Notes: generated from the letters alone by a model not told the origin. 64,000 bases of DNA from Siphonodentalium dalli (GCA_032622095.1 CP136063.1:23996987-24060986); one strand, 5' to 3'. Shown: positions 11,680 through 19,764, counted from the first letter of the stretch. Numbers and translations are program-made.

Positions 11680-12984
11680 ATGGCACAAATGGTAAATGGA
11701 TCATGCGAATGCAATAAATCGGAACTTGATATAACACATGTTCCACCAACGGTGGCTACAATGTCAGAATCGCAGTGGATCGAAAATCATCCGATTGCAC
11801 AGCTGAATAATTCTGCTCTGATAGAGTTTGTCATACCATCTCAAACCGAAAAGTGGACAGATATTAATCAATCTTATCTTTATGTGAAATTCAAAATTAC
11901 AAAAAAAGATGGAACTAATTTGGTAGCTGGTACGGAATTAGCACCTGTTAACAATTTCTTTCATAGCATGTTCAGCAGTATCGATGTTTACTTGAACAAC
12001 AAATTGATAACTTCGAATTCTGACACTTACCCATACCGAGCATATTTCGAAAATCTGTTGGGATACTCTCCAGAATATAAAGATAATCAATTAGCAAATT
12101 TAGAAATGTGGTATGGCGATACAGCAGAACAATTTGAAGAGATTACCAAAGGTGGTGGCAATGCTGGATTAACTTCTAGAGAAAGTTTTATCGGTGGTAG
12201 TAAATTTGTTGAACTATGTGGACGCTTACACACTGATCTGTTTCTTCAAGAAAAATATTTACCAAATGGAATTGAAATTCGTATCAGATTAAACAGATCA
12301 CCATCAAAATTTTGCCTCATTGGCTCCGAGGATGGACAAATTGTTTTCGAATCAGCAGTGTTCCATGTCAGAACAGTTAGTCTCTTTCCAGCGGTCTCAT
12401 ATAAATTAAATCAAGAAATTGTCCAGTCAAAAATGAAACTACCTATCAGACGAGTAGAAATAAAAACTTTCACAATTAGTACTGGACTTAGATCAAAAAT
12501 TGAAGACCGCTTATTTCAAGGACAATTACCAAAGAGACTTTTTATTGCGTTGGTCGAAAATAAAGATATGAATGGAGATTTGGGTACCAATCCATTCCAC
12601 TTCAAACATTTCAGTTTGAATAAATTGGAAGTTAGTCAAGACGGTCATACAATACATAACCGTCCATTTGAACCAAACTTCGCAACAAAACAATGTCTCA
12701 GATCATATTTATCTTTGTATCAATCTTTAGGAATGTTTGGTGTTAACAAATCAATTGGCATTAATTTAAAAGAATATATGAATGGTTATTGTTTGTGGGG
12801 TTTCGACTTGACACCGGACCAAGGAAGCGACGAGGGACATCTACATCCTATAAAGACAGGGAACCTGTGTTTGGAGCTTCAGTTCTTGACAGCTCTCACT
12901 ACAGCCGTCAACGTTTTGGTGTATGCTGAATTCGACAGTGAAATAGAGATCACAGCTTTGAGAGAAGTGCTTACTGACTATTAG
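11680..12984 (+). CDS. Major capsid-like protein, intact copy (unit 1)
   Basis: A 434-residue open frame. The N-terminus has a short cysteine pair (CECNKSELD), then IEFVIPSQTEKWTDINQSYL and YVKFKITKKDG. This pattern is shared with the widespread invertebrate family annotated as uncharacterized protein F54H12.2-like, which I recall as lying beside a Polinton-type integrase gene in nematodes. Length, gene order (after the pX-like gene, before the protease) and abundant beta-strand-like segments make it the likely double-jelly-roll major capsid protein, which builds the virion shell. That role is inferred, because the fold cannot be seen from sequence alone. It starts three bases after the previous stop and ends two bases before the next start, so the late genes form a compact block. 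Unlike the copy in unit 2 it has no stop or frameshift. Confidence 0.8.
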   Translation: MAQMVNGSCECNKSELDITHVPPTVATMSESQWIENHPIAQLNNSALIEFVIPSQTEKWTDINQSYLYVKFKITKKDGTNLVAGTELAPVNNFFHSMFSSIDVYLNNKLITSNSDTYPYRAYFENLLGYSPEYKDNQLANLEMWYGDTAEQFEEITKGGGNAGLTSRESFIGGSKFVELCGRLHTDLFLQEKYLPNGIEIRIRLNRSPSKFCLIGSEDGQIVFESAVFHVRTVSLFPAVSYKLNQEIVQSKMKLPIRRVEIKTFTISTGLRSKIEDRLFQGQLPKRLFIALVENKDMNGDLGTNPFHFKHFSLNKLEVSQDGHTIHNRPFEPNFATKQCLRSYLSLYQSLGMFGVNKSIGINLKEYMNGYCLWGFDLTPDQGSDEGHLHPIKTGNLCLELQFLTALTTAVNVLVYAEFDSEIEITALREVLTDY

Positions 12985-12985
12985 G

Positions 12986-13444
12986 ATGGAGTTCACATCA
13001 CAGCTATGGAACTACTATGAAGAATACCAATGTTCACAAAACTTTGCTCCGAGATGGAACCTGATCTTGGACACACTCAACAACGCTATGATTGAAGAAC
13101 TACAAGAACTTATTCGCAAGGAAGTGTCAGAAAACTGTGAAGGATGTAAAATAGAACATCCTAGTCAACGTGAACATGTTCTGTGTTTGTTCTCTACAAC
13201 TGATGATTGGACAAACCAGTTTATCGACTTAGCGCTGATTAAACTTGACATATACAATGTTATGGAAAGATGGTTCCCGAAGCTGATGGAGTTAAACCCA
13301 CACTGCAAGGATAAGTTCGAAGCATACGTCATGTGGGATCATCTGAGAAACAGTTTAGAACTCAACCGCAAAACATTCGATGCAGAGTGGACTCTGATGT
13401 GGTCACAGCGAGTCAAAGAGAATTACAACGATGCAGACAGCTGA
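12986..13444 (+). CDS. Conserved late-block protein of unknown function (unit 1)
   Basis: A 152-residue acidic, probably helical protein starting MEFTSQLWNYYEEY, with a CEGC pair near residue 51 and WERWF/LW-type aromatic clusters. I do not recognise a domain. It begins two bases after the major-capsid stop and overlaps the protease gene by 14 bases, so it belongs to the same transcription block. The unit 2 copy (35495-35953) differs at a few residues and is also open. Two open copies beside broken neighbours could mean constraint or chance. A scaffold or protease-cofactor role would suit its position but is speculation. Confidence 0.75.
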   Translation: MEFTSQLWNYYEEYQCSQNFAPRWNLILDTLNNAMIEELQELIRKEVSENCEGCKIEHPSQREHVLCLFSTTDDWTNQFIDLALIKLDIYNVMERWFPKLMELNPHCKDKFEAYVMWDHLRNSLELNRKTFDAEWTLMWSQRVKENYNDADS

Positions 13445-13904
13445 ACTTCAATATATTCTGGACAATTCCTGGTTGTGTAAACTTAACACAGATGTTTGTG
13501 CTAGACATCTGTTACCAGAGAAGAAACCACAACATATTCAAGCATATATTGTGAACACGCACTCATCGGATCAGCCAGGAGAACACTGGACATTGATGTT
13601 ATTCAATGGAAAATCAGCTGTATACTTCGACTCCTTTGGACTACCACCACCGAGACGATATATGTTACCATTCATAAAAAGGAACTCATCAGCATGGACT
13701 ATGAATACAACACGATATCAACATCGTGCGACAAATGTGTGTGGATTATATTGTATATTCGCACTCCACCACATGATGAAAGGAAAGAGGATGAAAAGAT
13801 TATTCAATTCTCGGGATTTCTTCAAGAATGACAGAACAATAGTTCGATGGTTTGGAAAGCACTATGGTCGATTATACAGAAAAGCAAATTTGCTGTTGAA
13901 TTAA
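13431..13904 (+). CDS. Adenain-like (Ulp1-fold) cysteine protease, intact (unit 1)
   Basis: A 157-residue protein of the adenovirus-protease/Ulp1 clan, which processes precursor core and capsid proteins in Polinton-type viruses. The catalytic set is visible in the expected order: His52 in GEHWTLMLF, Asp67 in AVYFDSFG, Gln97 in RYQHRA and Cys104 in TNVCGLYC. Length is normal for the Polinton form, which is shorter than the adenovirus enzyme (about 200 residues). The start overlaps the preceding gene. This copy is open throughout, whereas the unit 2 copy has a nonsense codon at residue 89, upstream of Gln97 and Cys104. A likely polyadenylation signal follows at 14156. Confidence 0.9.
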   Translation: MQTAELQYILDNSWLCKLNTDVCARHLLPEKKPQHIQAYIVNTHSSDQPGEHWTLMLFNGKSAVYFDSFGLPPPRRYMLPFIKRNSSAWTMNTTRYQHRATNVCGLYCIFALHHMMKGKRMKRLFNSRDFFKNDRTIVRWFGKHYGRLYRKANLLLN

Positions 13905-14279
13905 ACTTCACCAGGACATCGACGGCTGATATACATACAACGCAAAGAAGACGACGACCAGATAACAACGAATGTGTCAACAACTCCACAAAATAGACTC
14001 TTTTGTTATTGATTCAGCGTAGGATGTTGTAGGATGTTCAATTAAGTTTCTTCAAATCTGAGACCTTGTTTTGTACATAAATTATTGTACTTTGTTAATA
14101 TTATTGATGTATAATAATATATTATTGTTCATTGTTCTTGTTCTTGTTTTTGAAAAATAAATGATAAATTTCAACAAAATCGTTTTCACTGTAGGATCCC
14201 CACCAATTGATTCTGTTCGTGTCGATGTGTCATCTCTGGTCAGAATTATACAAACTTTAAATTAGTAATGAAAAAATGT
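13905..14279. other. 3' untranslated and subterminal region of unit 1
   Basis: 375 bases between the protease stop and the palindromic telomere, nearly identical to 36414-36783 in unit 2. They hold the polyadenylation signal at 14156 and no open frame of note. Confidence 0.7.
14156..14161 (+). terminator. Polyadenylation signal of the late block (unit 1)
   Basis: AATAAA about 250 bases after the protease stop, in a T-rich setting. The matching hexamer occurs at 36665-36670 in unit 2. Confidence 0.55.
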
Positions 14280-14833
14280 CTAAGTCCATTTTCATTTTTT
14301 CGATCAGAAATGTCACATCAATGACAGGAACATCTATCCTCAGGGGGGGAACTATGGCCCAGTACCCCCCAGACAGGGACACTATGGCCCAGTACCCCCA
14401 GACAGGGACACTATGGCCCAGTACCCCCCCAGACAGGGACACTATGGCCAGTACCCCCCAGACAGGGACACTATGGCCCAGTACCCCCCAGATATGGACA
14501 CTATGGCCCAGTATATCCCCAGACATGGGCACTATGCCCCAGTGGGCCATAGTGGCCATGTCTGGGGGGGGTACTGGGCCATAGTGGCCATGTCTGGGGA
14601 GATACTGGGCCATAGTGTCCATATCTGGGGGGTACTGGGCCATAGTGTCCCTGTCTGGGGGGTACTGGCCATAGTGTCCCTGTCTGGGGGGTACTGGCCA
14701 TAGTGGCCCTGTCTGGGGGTATTGGGCCATAGTGGCCCTGTCTGTGGGGTACTGGGCCATAGTTTTCCCCCTGAGGATAGATGTTCCTGTCATTGATGTG
14801 ACATTTCTGATCGAAAAAATGAAAATGGACTTA
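14280..14833. repeat. Palindromic telomere junction between units 1 and 2
   Basis: Arms of about 68 bases (14280-14347 and 14766-14833) are near-perfect reverse complements, starting CTAAGTCC / GGACTTAG. Between them lies the 30-bp minisatellite: seven or so units in one orientation (ACTATGGCCCAGTACC), a short asymmetric centre at about 14525-14560, then about seven units in the reverse orientation. The outer tip AGTAGTA found at the ends of the whole integration is absent here. It therefore marks a shared terminal repeat between two head-to-tail units. Long frames on both strands across it are only translations of the repeat. Confidence 0.9.
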
Positions 14834-14912
14834 GAATTATTTTTTTTAAAAGGAAAATCTCACTTTGGAAAATATCAATTAGCTATCAAGAGTATCTTTT
14901 CGATCAGTTGGT

Positions 14913-14928
14913 GGCCCTGAAAAGGGCC
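14913..14928 (-). terminator. Histone-type mRNA 3' stem-loop
   Basis: On the minus strand the sequence reads AAAAC, GGCCCTTTTCAGGGCC, ACCAAC: a 6-bp stem, a 4-base loop and the flanks of the metazoan replication-dependent histone 3' end. It lies 60 bases after the stop of the OTU-like gene on the same strand. A purine-rich stretch (GAAAAGA) follows about 10 bases later, as expected of a histone downstream element that pairs with U7 snRNA. It is not next to any histone gene. Confidence 0.85.
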
Positions 14929-14987
14929 GTTTTATTTTTGTTATAGTTTAGAATCCGCCACATTGAACTTCTTTGTTCGACAAAACT

Positions 14988-15455
14988 TCAATTGATTTGT
15001 CTCCTCTCCTCAATCCATATTTCGCATTCACAATAATGCTCGTGGCAAGCGTGGGGGATCCACACTAGAGGTATTGATGACTTGAATCTTGGTGTTGATT
15101 TGTAGCTGCCTTTGGTAGCATCAAACATGGCGATAGGTCGCTGTATAACAGTCGCCGCTAATTCAACCATCAATCTTGATTCGGCCAAAAGTGGTGAGTG
15201 CCGTAAGTCTTGTGCCGACGCACCAAGTTCGTCCCTCTCTGTGTAGTACAGGTCAACTACCGCATCTCTCAGAACCATCCATCCATCGGTCGTCCCGTAA
15301 ACCCCAATGCTGAGTGCCCTCCAAAATAGAGATATTTCTTCGCCGTACACTGCTTTACAGTATACCCCACGGACCATCATCTCGTCAAGATCGGTTATGT
15401 TTACAGCAGTCATCTTTGAATGCAGAATAAATTGTTCGCTGCCGTGCTTGAACAT
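14988..15455 (-). CDS. OTU-like domain protein (degenerate active site?)
   Basis: A 155-residue minus-strand frame near the left end of unit 2. SLFWRALSIGVYG and LRDAVVDLYY (residues about 57-85), followed by RLMVELAATVIQRPIAMFD and a closing histidine-rich stretch, resemble the helical core of OTU/vertnin-type domains. OTU proteases remove ubiquitin. The usual Asp-Gly-x-Cys nucleophile segment should lie just before SLFWRAL, but GEEI is found there, so catalysis is doubtful. Such a protein could oppose host ubiquitin signalling or have become structural, but neither is shown. The gene ends 60 bases before a histone-type stem-loop on the same strand. Confidence in the frame is good; in the family, moderate. 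Confidence 0.5.
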   Translation of the reverse strand: MFKHGSEQFILHSKMTAVNITDLDEMMVRGVYCKAVYGEEISLFWRALSIGVYGTTDGWMVLRDAVVDLYYTERDELGASAQDLRHSPLLAESRLMVELAATVIQRPIAMFDATKGSYKSTPRFKSSIPLVWIPHACHEHYCECEIWIEERRQIN

Positions 15456-15990
15456 ATATCATGATTGCGCGGGCGGTAGAGAAAGCACATAATGCTTTGA
15501 CGTTAAAAATGACAAATGTTTCCTGACGTTGTGTTTCTTTTCAGTGCATTATCTGTTAGTTTCACCATTTCGATATGTTATAGATTAAATTCATGATAGT
15601 ATATGCAATTAATTAAGATGTTTTAACATATGAATTCATCTTCGTTCATAAACGATGACCAAGTAAAGTTATCAAATGCAATGATCAAGAAAAATGTTCA
15701 GTATGTTTCTTGTGTTCAGTTTTTTTATGTATAAAATATGTACAATTCCAAAACACAAAACTAGAAAATCATTCCATATTTTCCTAACGAGGTAACAAAT
15801 ATATCAAATCATGTGTACCAAATAATAGATAATGATCTAACGAAATTTAAAAAACATTTGTTTGATCGCTATACAATAATGATCAACAAGAACCTCTAAC
15901 CTAATTGATTTGGCTAACTGGGTACGCGGGCGTAATAGTAAGCCTGTTTTTTTGGATGTTAGACTTGTGTCTGTGGTCCAGACATGTAAA
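15456..15990. other. Intergenic region with duplicated regulatory-like blocks
   Basis: A 43-base block at 15508-15550 (TGACAAATGTTTCCTGACG…) recurs at 18314-18356 just upstream of the polymerase gene. Its neighbour (GAATTCATCTTCGTTCATAA, about 15631) recurs beside that second copy. A diverged single copy of the ~279-bp repeat seen at 16747-17497 occupies 15713-15893. No coding frame is supported. Confidence 0.6.
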
Positions 15991-16040
15991 ATACGTTGCG
16001 TATTGAGAAGGAGTTATCATTAAACTTTTTTTTGAACTTT

Positions 16041-16285
16041 TTACCGGATTTTCCCGATGCCTCCTGTGCGGTCGTGAAACCAATTTATTGTCCTATCGTC
16101 ATTCTCGGTGTCTATCAGCTTGACTATCTCTTTCTGCCATGGCATAAGTTTCATTGCTTGTTGCTTGTTGTAGAGGTCTTTCTTGTTATTTTCTTCAATG
16201 ATCTTTGATGCTATACGCCGGCATTTTTCTTCATGTAGTACAAAGCGGTCTCTATGTTCGTCAATCATCTGTTCTGTTGACTTGT
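16041..16285 (-). pseudogene. Rep-type superfamily 3 helicase fragment
   Basis: Read on the minus strand, the frame has a basic/helical lead and then MPWQKEIVKLIDTENDDRTI and a degenerate Walker A, DRTGGIGK. The order PWQ…DDRT…G-x-x-GK is that of the helicase domain of CRESS-DNA virus Rep proteins and related parvovirus-type helicases, which unwind replicating viral DNA. The fragment stops right after Walker A, at a phrase (AGTTATCATTAAAC, about 16012) also found in the host satellite. Upstream it is cut by a piece of polymerase gene. Walker B, the sensor motif and the nuclease domain are all absent, so it is a remnant. Confidence 0.55.
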
Positions 16286-16380
16286 CACCAAAGTTTCAAA
16301 ATTACATTGGACCTTACTTGGCTTCTGATTACTACAAACCAGACATGACGAGCGTGAAAAATCGAGAGAAATTCTTATGA
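16286..16380 (+). pseudogene. Displaced fragment of the element's DNA polymerase gene
   Basis: About 80 bases match 27196-27270 inside the DNA polymerase B gene, including SPKFQNYIGPYLASDYYKPD. This displaced copy has bases at its 3' edge that are missing from the main gene, where an 11-base gap shifts the frame. It was therefore copied before that lesion, or from another copy. It is fused head-on to the Rep-like fragment at a shared TCACCAAAG and runs straight into a histone-type stem-loop 20 bases after its stop. Confidence 0.8.
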
Positions 16381-16399
16381 ATCCTGGAAAAGAGAAAAC

Positions 16400-16415
16400 G
16401 GCCCTTTTCAGGGCC
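16400..16415 (+). terminator. Histone-type mRNA 3' stem-loop
   Basis: GAAAAC, GGCCCTTTTCAGGGCC, ACACACA on the plus strand. Stem and loop are identical to the other two copies. Only the displaced polymerase fragment precedes it on this strand, so the gene it once served has probably been lost. Confidence 0.85.
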
Positions 16416-16483
16416 ACACACATTTCCCAAAAGGTTACTCTTTCATAGCTGAAAAAAACAAAACACGATTGTTCAATTCATAA

Positions 16484-16489
16484 TTTATT
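16484..16489 (-). terminator. Polyadenylation signal, minus-strand gene
   Basis: AATAAA on the minus strand, about 15 bases after the stop of the 16505-16840 frame. That gene therefore appears to use ordinary polyadenylation, unlike its stem-loop-ended neighbours. Confidence 0.5.
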
Positions 16490-16504
16490 CACACAACATA
16501 ATTT

Positions 16505-16840
16505 TCAATTGTTTGTGTCGATTCGTTTATCTGTTTTTGGATTGTAGAATGGTCTCAGCTTCTTTTTCTTGGAAGTTTTCTTGGAATTTTCAATTTCTGG
16601 ATGTTTATCTTCAGATTTGTTCTGTGAATCATTCGTAGGATCAACAGGTCGGTCTTGTTTGGAAACATCTGATGTTGTAGACATCTCTTCAGTTTTGATA
16701 TCTGCATTTGTTCTTGTATTGTTACTGCTTGTAGACTTTTGTATAGTTTTCACATGTGTACCAAATAATAGATAATGATCTAACGAAATTAAAAACATTT
16801 GTTTGATCGCTATACAATAATGATCAAGAAAAATATGCAT
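16505..16840 (-). CDS. Low-complexity hydrophilic protein, unknown
   Basis: A 111-residue minus-strand frame. The first ~30 residues are encoded inside a tandem repeat unit and may be an accidental N-terminal extension. The remainder is serine/threonine/asparagine-rich (STSSNNTRTNADIK), acidic, and ends in a lysine-rich block (KKTSKKKKLRPFYNPK). I recognise no domain. It looks intrinsically disordered, with a basic tail that could bind nucleic acid. An AATAAA lies directly downstream. The start is uncertain, because repeat expansion has replaced whatever lay upstream. Confidence 0.4.
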   Translation of the reverse strand: MHIFLDHYCIAIKQMFLISLDHYLLFGTHVKTIQKSTSSNNTRTNADIKTEEMSTTSDVSKQDRPVDPTNDSQNKSEDKHPEIENSKKTSKKKKLRPFYNPKTDKRIDTNN

Positions 16841-17497
16841 GTTGATCCGTCTCTAAAAAAACACAACTTGAGGAAATACTTGTCGATTTTTAAGTTCAAT
16901 GCGTTGTGTTTTCATTGACGCCCGTGTAACAATCTTGGGTTCAGTTTTATGTATAAAATATGTACAATTCCAAAACACAAAACTAGAAAAACATTCCATA
17001 TTTTCCTAACGAGGTAACAAATATATCAAATCATGTGTACCAAATAATAGATAATGATCTAACGAAATTAAAAACATTTGTTTGATCGCTATACAATAAT
17101 GATCAAGAAAAATATGCATGTTGATCCGTCTCTGAAAAAACACAACTTGAGGAAATACTTGTCAATTTTTAAGTTCAATGCGTTGTGTTTTCATTGACGC
17201 CCGTGTAACAATCTTGGGTTCAGTTTTATGTATAAAATATGTACAATTCCAAAACACAAAACCAGAAAAACATTCCATATTTTCCTAACGAGGTAATAAA
17301 TATATCAATCATGTGTACCAAATAATAGATAATGATCTAACGAAATTAAAAATATTTGTTTGATCGCTATGCAATAATGATCAAGAAAAATATGCATGTT
17401 GATCCGTCTCTGAAAAAACACAACGTCAGGAAATATTTGTCAATTTTAACGCCAACGCGACATGTGATTTCATTGTCGCCCGTGTCAAATGTATACA
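16747..17497. repeat. Tandem ~279-bp repeat carrying a TATA-like box
   Basis: About two and two-thirds units. CATGTGTACCAAATAATAG recurs at about 16752, 17033 and 17310, and each full unit also contains TGTATAAAATATG and CATTGACGCCCGTGT. A further separated copy lies at 15713-15893. The last unit grades into the 5' region of the gene at 17539, so the unit may be a duplicated promoter. Confidence 0.85.
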
Positions 17498-17538
17498 AAT
17501 ATTTTCGAATTTGATCAACCTTACATTGCTATCAAGAG

Positions 17539-18028
17539 ATGGATCCGTTAACAGAATTTCTTCAGAGTGAGATATACAGTGATCCTGTTGCACAGAATAT
17601 ATATGCTGCGCCACAGTCAACAGTCCAAGCTAATACGACAATGACTATAGGTGGTGATACACTCATTTTAAAAGCGATTTTAGATAAACTGAGATGTCTT
17701 CGCAGGGATATTGACGTGAAAACGCAAGTAACGCATCATGAAGTGAAAGTGAGTCTTCGTTTCGTTGCAGAACAGATAGATATCCCAATCAGGGTTCATG
17801 ATGTTCAGAGATCGAAAGAGCAGAAACAGATCAAAAAAGAAAAAATCATCGGCGACGAAAGAAAAACAACCTAAGAGTATCATGAAGGCTTCTACTGAGA
17901 CAAAAGTCAGATTTCATCTTCCTTGTAAAGAATCTAGAGATACAGAGAAATGTGATGAATTCGCAAAAGCTCTCGGTTCTCATGGGAAAGATATGTCAAG
18001 ATATAAGAAAAACACAAAACGGTGTTAA
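17539..18028 (+). pseudogene. Left-arm gene of unknown function, probably frameshifted
   Basis: One frame runs from ATG 17539 for 111 residues (MDPLTEFLQSEIYSDP…, moderately acidic, then a lysine-rich end). A second frame, overlapping it from about 17798, continues to 18028 with a basic region (RSRNRSKKKKSS) and KVRFHLPCKESRD. The simplest reading is one gene of about 160 codons with a single frameshift near 17830-17870. Two overlapping genes are possible. I recognise no domain. A histone-type stem-loop lies 23 bases after the second stop, the spacing normal for histone mRNAs. Confidence 0.5.
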
Positions 18029-18050
18029 AGTCAGATGATAAATTTAAAAC

Positions 18051-18066
18051 GGCCCTTTTCAGGGCC
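18051..18066 (+). terminator. Histone-type mRNA 3' stem-loop
   Basis: AAAAC, GGCCCTTTTCAGGGCC, ACCAAAA: the closest match of the three to the metazoan histone consensus, including the ACCA flank. A purine-rich AAGAAAA follows about 18 bases later, where a U7-pairing element would lie. It stands 23 bases after a stop codon. Confidence 0.88.
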
Positions 18067-18313
18067 ACCAAAATAGTTACAATAAGAAAACTCATGCTAA
18101 TGCTTTGTTTAAAATCTATACTTCTACAGCTCTCACAAATATTTTTTCTTCACAAAATTACATGCATGTTTTTTATCAACATGTTAGTTATCTGGTAAAT
18201 GTTATATTTGCTAGACAAAACTTCTTTTGTTACCAGTCACTTTCTTATAAATTTTTTGGATGCAAATCACATCTACATTTTAGAATTGTTTAATCAACAA
18301 CAAATATTTGAAA

Positions 18314-18405
18314 AATGACAAATGTTTCCTGACGTTGTGTTTCTTTTCAGTGCATTATGAATTCATCTTAGTTCATAAACGATCGCGATGAAAATGCTAT
18401 AAAAG
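18314..18405 (+). promoter_or_regulatory. Promoter region of the DNA polymerase gene
   Basis: A TATA box (TATAAAAG, 18398-18405) lies about 80 bases before the polymerase start codon. Upstream is a 43-base block (18314-18356) duplicated from, or to, 15508-15550. Repetition of the block suggests a shared early-gene control element, but no factor site is identified. Confidence 0.5.
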
Positions 18406-18485
18406 CAGGTGTAATTCTACACTTTACACTTCAACTCCGAAGAAGCCAGTCGCAATATTTTTTGCTGACAAAACTCAAGACAAAA

Positions 18486-19764
18486 ATGTTTAAGAGAATT
18501 AAAAGACCTGTTTCAGACGACGCCACCAGCGAAGAAGATATTGTTAGAAAAAGACCAAGGCCTGCAGTTATTGAAGAGAGCGATATGGAAACTGATGGGG
18601 CAGAAAGTGAAGAAAGTTCTAGTGATGGGCAGATTGGACGCGGTCGAAGACAGAATAGAGAAATTGGTGGGAAGAGAAAGAGAAGTCTGGCTAGAGAGCG
18701 TGTTGTGTTCAATCCAACAAAATATTTCAAATTGGAGCTGAACTCGGAGAAATTTTCCAGAAAATTTAAATCAGCAGCACGACAATTTGGTGTGAAATTC
18801 GAGAAATTTACAGATCCAATCGAGAACATTCCAGAGATATTTGAGAAGTTGACAGAAGAATTGAAACAGAAATGTTCAGCAAATGAGAAGACAAGAATCA
18901 GAGTTACGATAAATCATCCAGGACTTGATATGAGCATTTTCATTCCATTCACAAAAGCCAGTGAATATATATTATTTTTTTTAATGGTGGGACACTCATG
19001 GATAATATTCAAAATGTGGTTCAATCAAATGCAGACTTTACAATGCATGACGGTGCACTCAATTTCGAAATCTTCGTTACAGATATTCCGGAAGGTGGTA
19101 CACGACACTCACTACATTATGGACCATTTGCAGACAAGAACAAGCTGACAAAAGTAAAAAGAAGTATTGTCCGGATTGAAAATGCTGATGATGTTATGTG
19201 TATGGCAAGATCTATTGTCGTCGGAATGTGTAAGGCAGATAGTGATGGATCTGCGTGCTGGTCAAAGAAATGGAAAAGAATAAGACAATCAATATACACA
19301 GCACAAACAGATGCAGCAAAAAATCTACTCAACCGTGCTGGCGGAATGAGTTCCACAAGATTCAAGAAATATTGTATCCAGAATATGTTGTGAAAATTCA
19401 CAATGAATTTGCAGGCGCTGGATTTCTATTTGAACCTGCAGAAATGTGTTCGGAGAGCAAATGTGTACACATCTACTACAACAACAATCACTTCGACACC
19501 ATAACATCAATCAAAGGATTTCTAGGCACCAACTATTGCTGTGAATTCTGTGACATTGGATTCAAAAGTCGTGGCGATCATCGATGCAGATTTGTTTGTG
19601 CATGCTCGTCATTGACACAGTGTAATTTCAAAAATTTGGTGAAGTGTAGAACGTGTCGACGATCATTCAGAAGTAAATCTTGTTTCGACAACCATTTGAA
19701 GACGGAAGGAAAACAGAAAAGAAAAATATGTGATTTGGTTCAACTATGCAACAATTGTGATGAA
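18486..19764 (+). pseudogene. polB: Protein-primed DNA polymerase B, N-terminal half (unit 2)
   Basis: The start is ATG 18486. An acidic/serine-rich and then basic N-terminal region (about residues 1-75) leads to RVVFNPTKYFKLEL. Later come EIFVTDIPEGGTRHSLHYG and a multi-cysteine zinc-binding region (CCEFCDIGFKSRGDHRC…). These precede the exonuclease domain encoded at 26592-29870. Frameshifts are visible near 18970-19000 and 19330-19350. At 19765 the gene is interrupted by a 6.8 kb transposon. Together with the other half this is the enzyme that would copy the element's linear genome from a protein primer. As it stands it cannot be expressed. Confidence 0.8.

Noticed and set aside
14257..14793. 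Long open frames on both strands across the minisatellite, of the type YPPDRDTMAQ repeated
   Set aside because: They are translations of the 30-bp unit (30 is a multiple of 3, so frames stay open). They occur on both strands and at both ends, with no start context or non-repeat content.
15508..18356. Splice acceptor sites in the TTTCTTTTCAG blocks
   Set aside because: No matching donor or upstream exon was visible. Repetition as a regulatory block is at least as likely.
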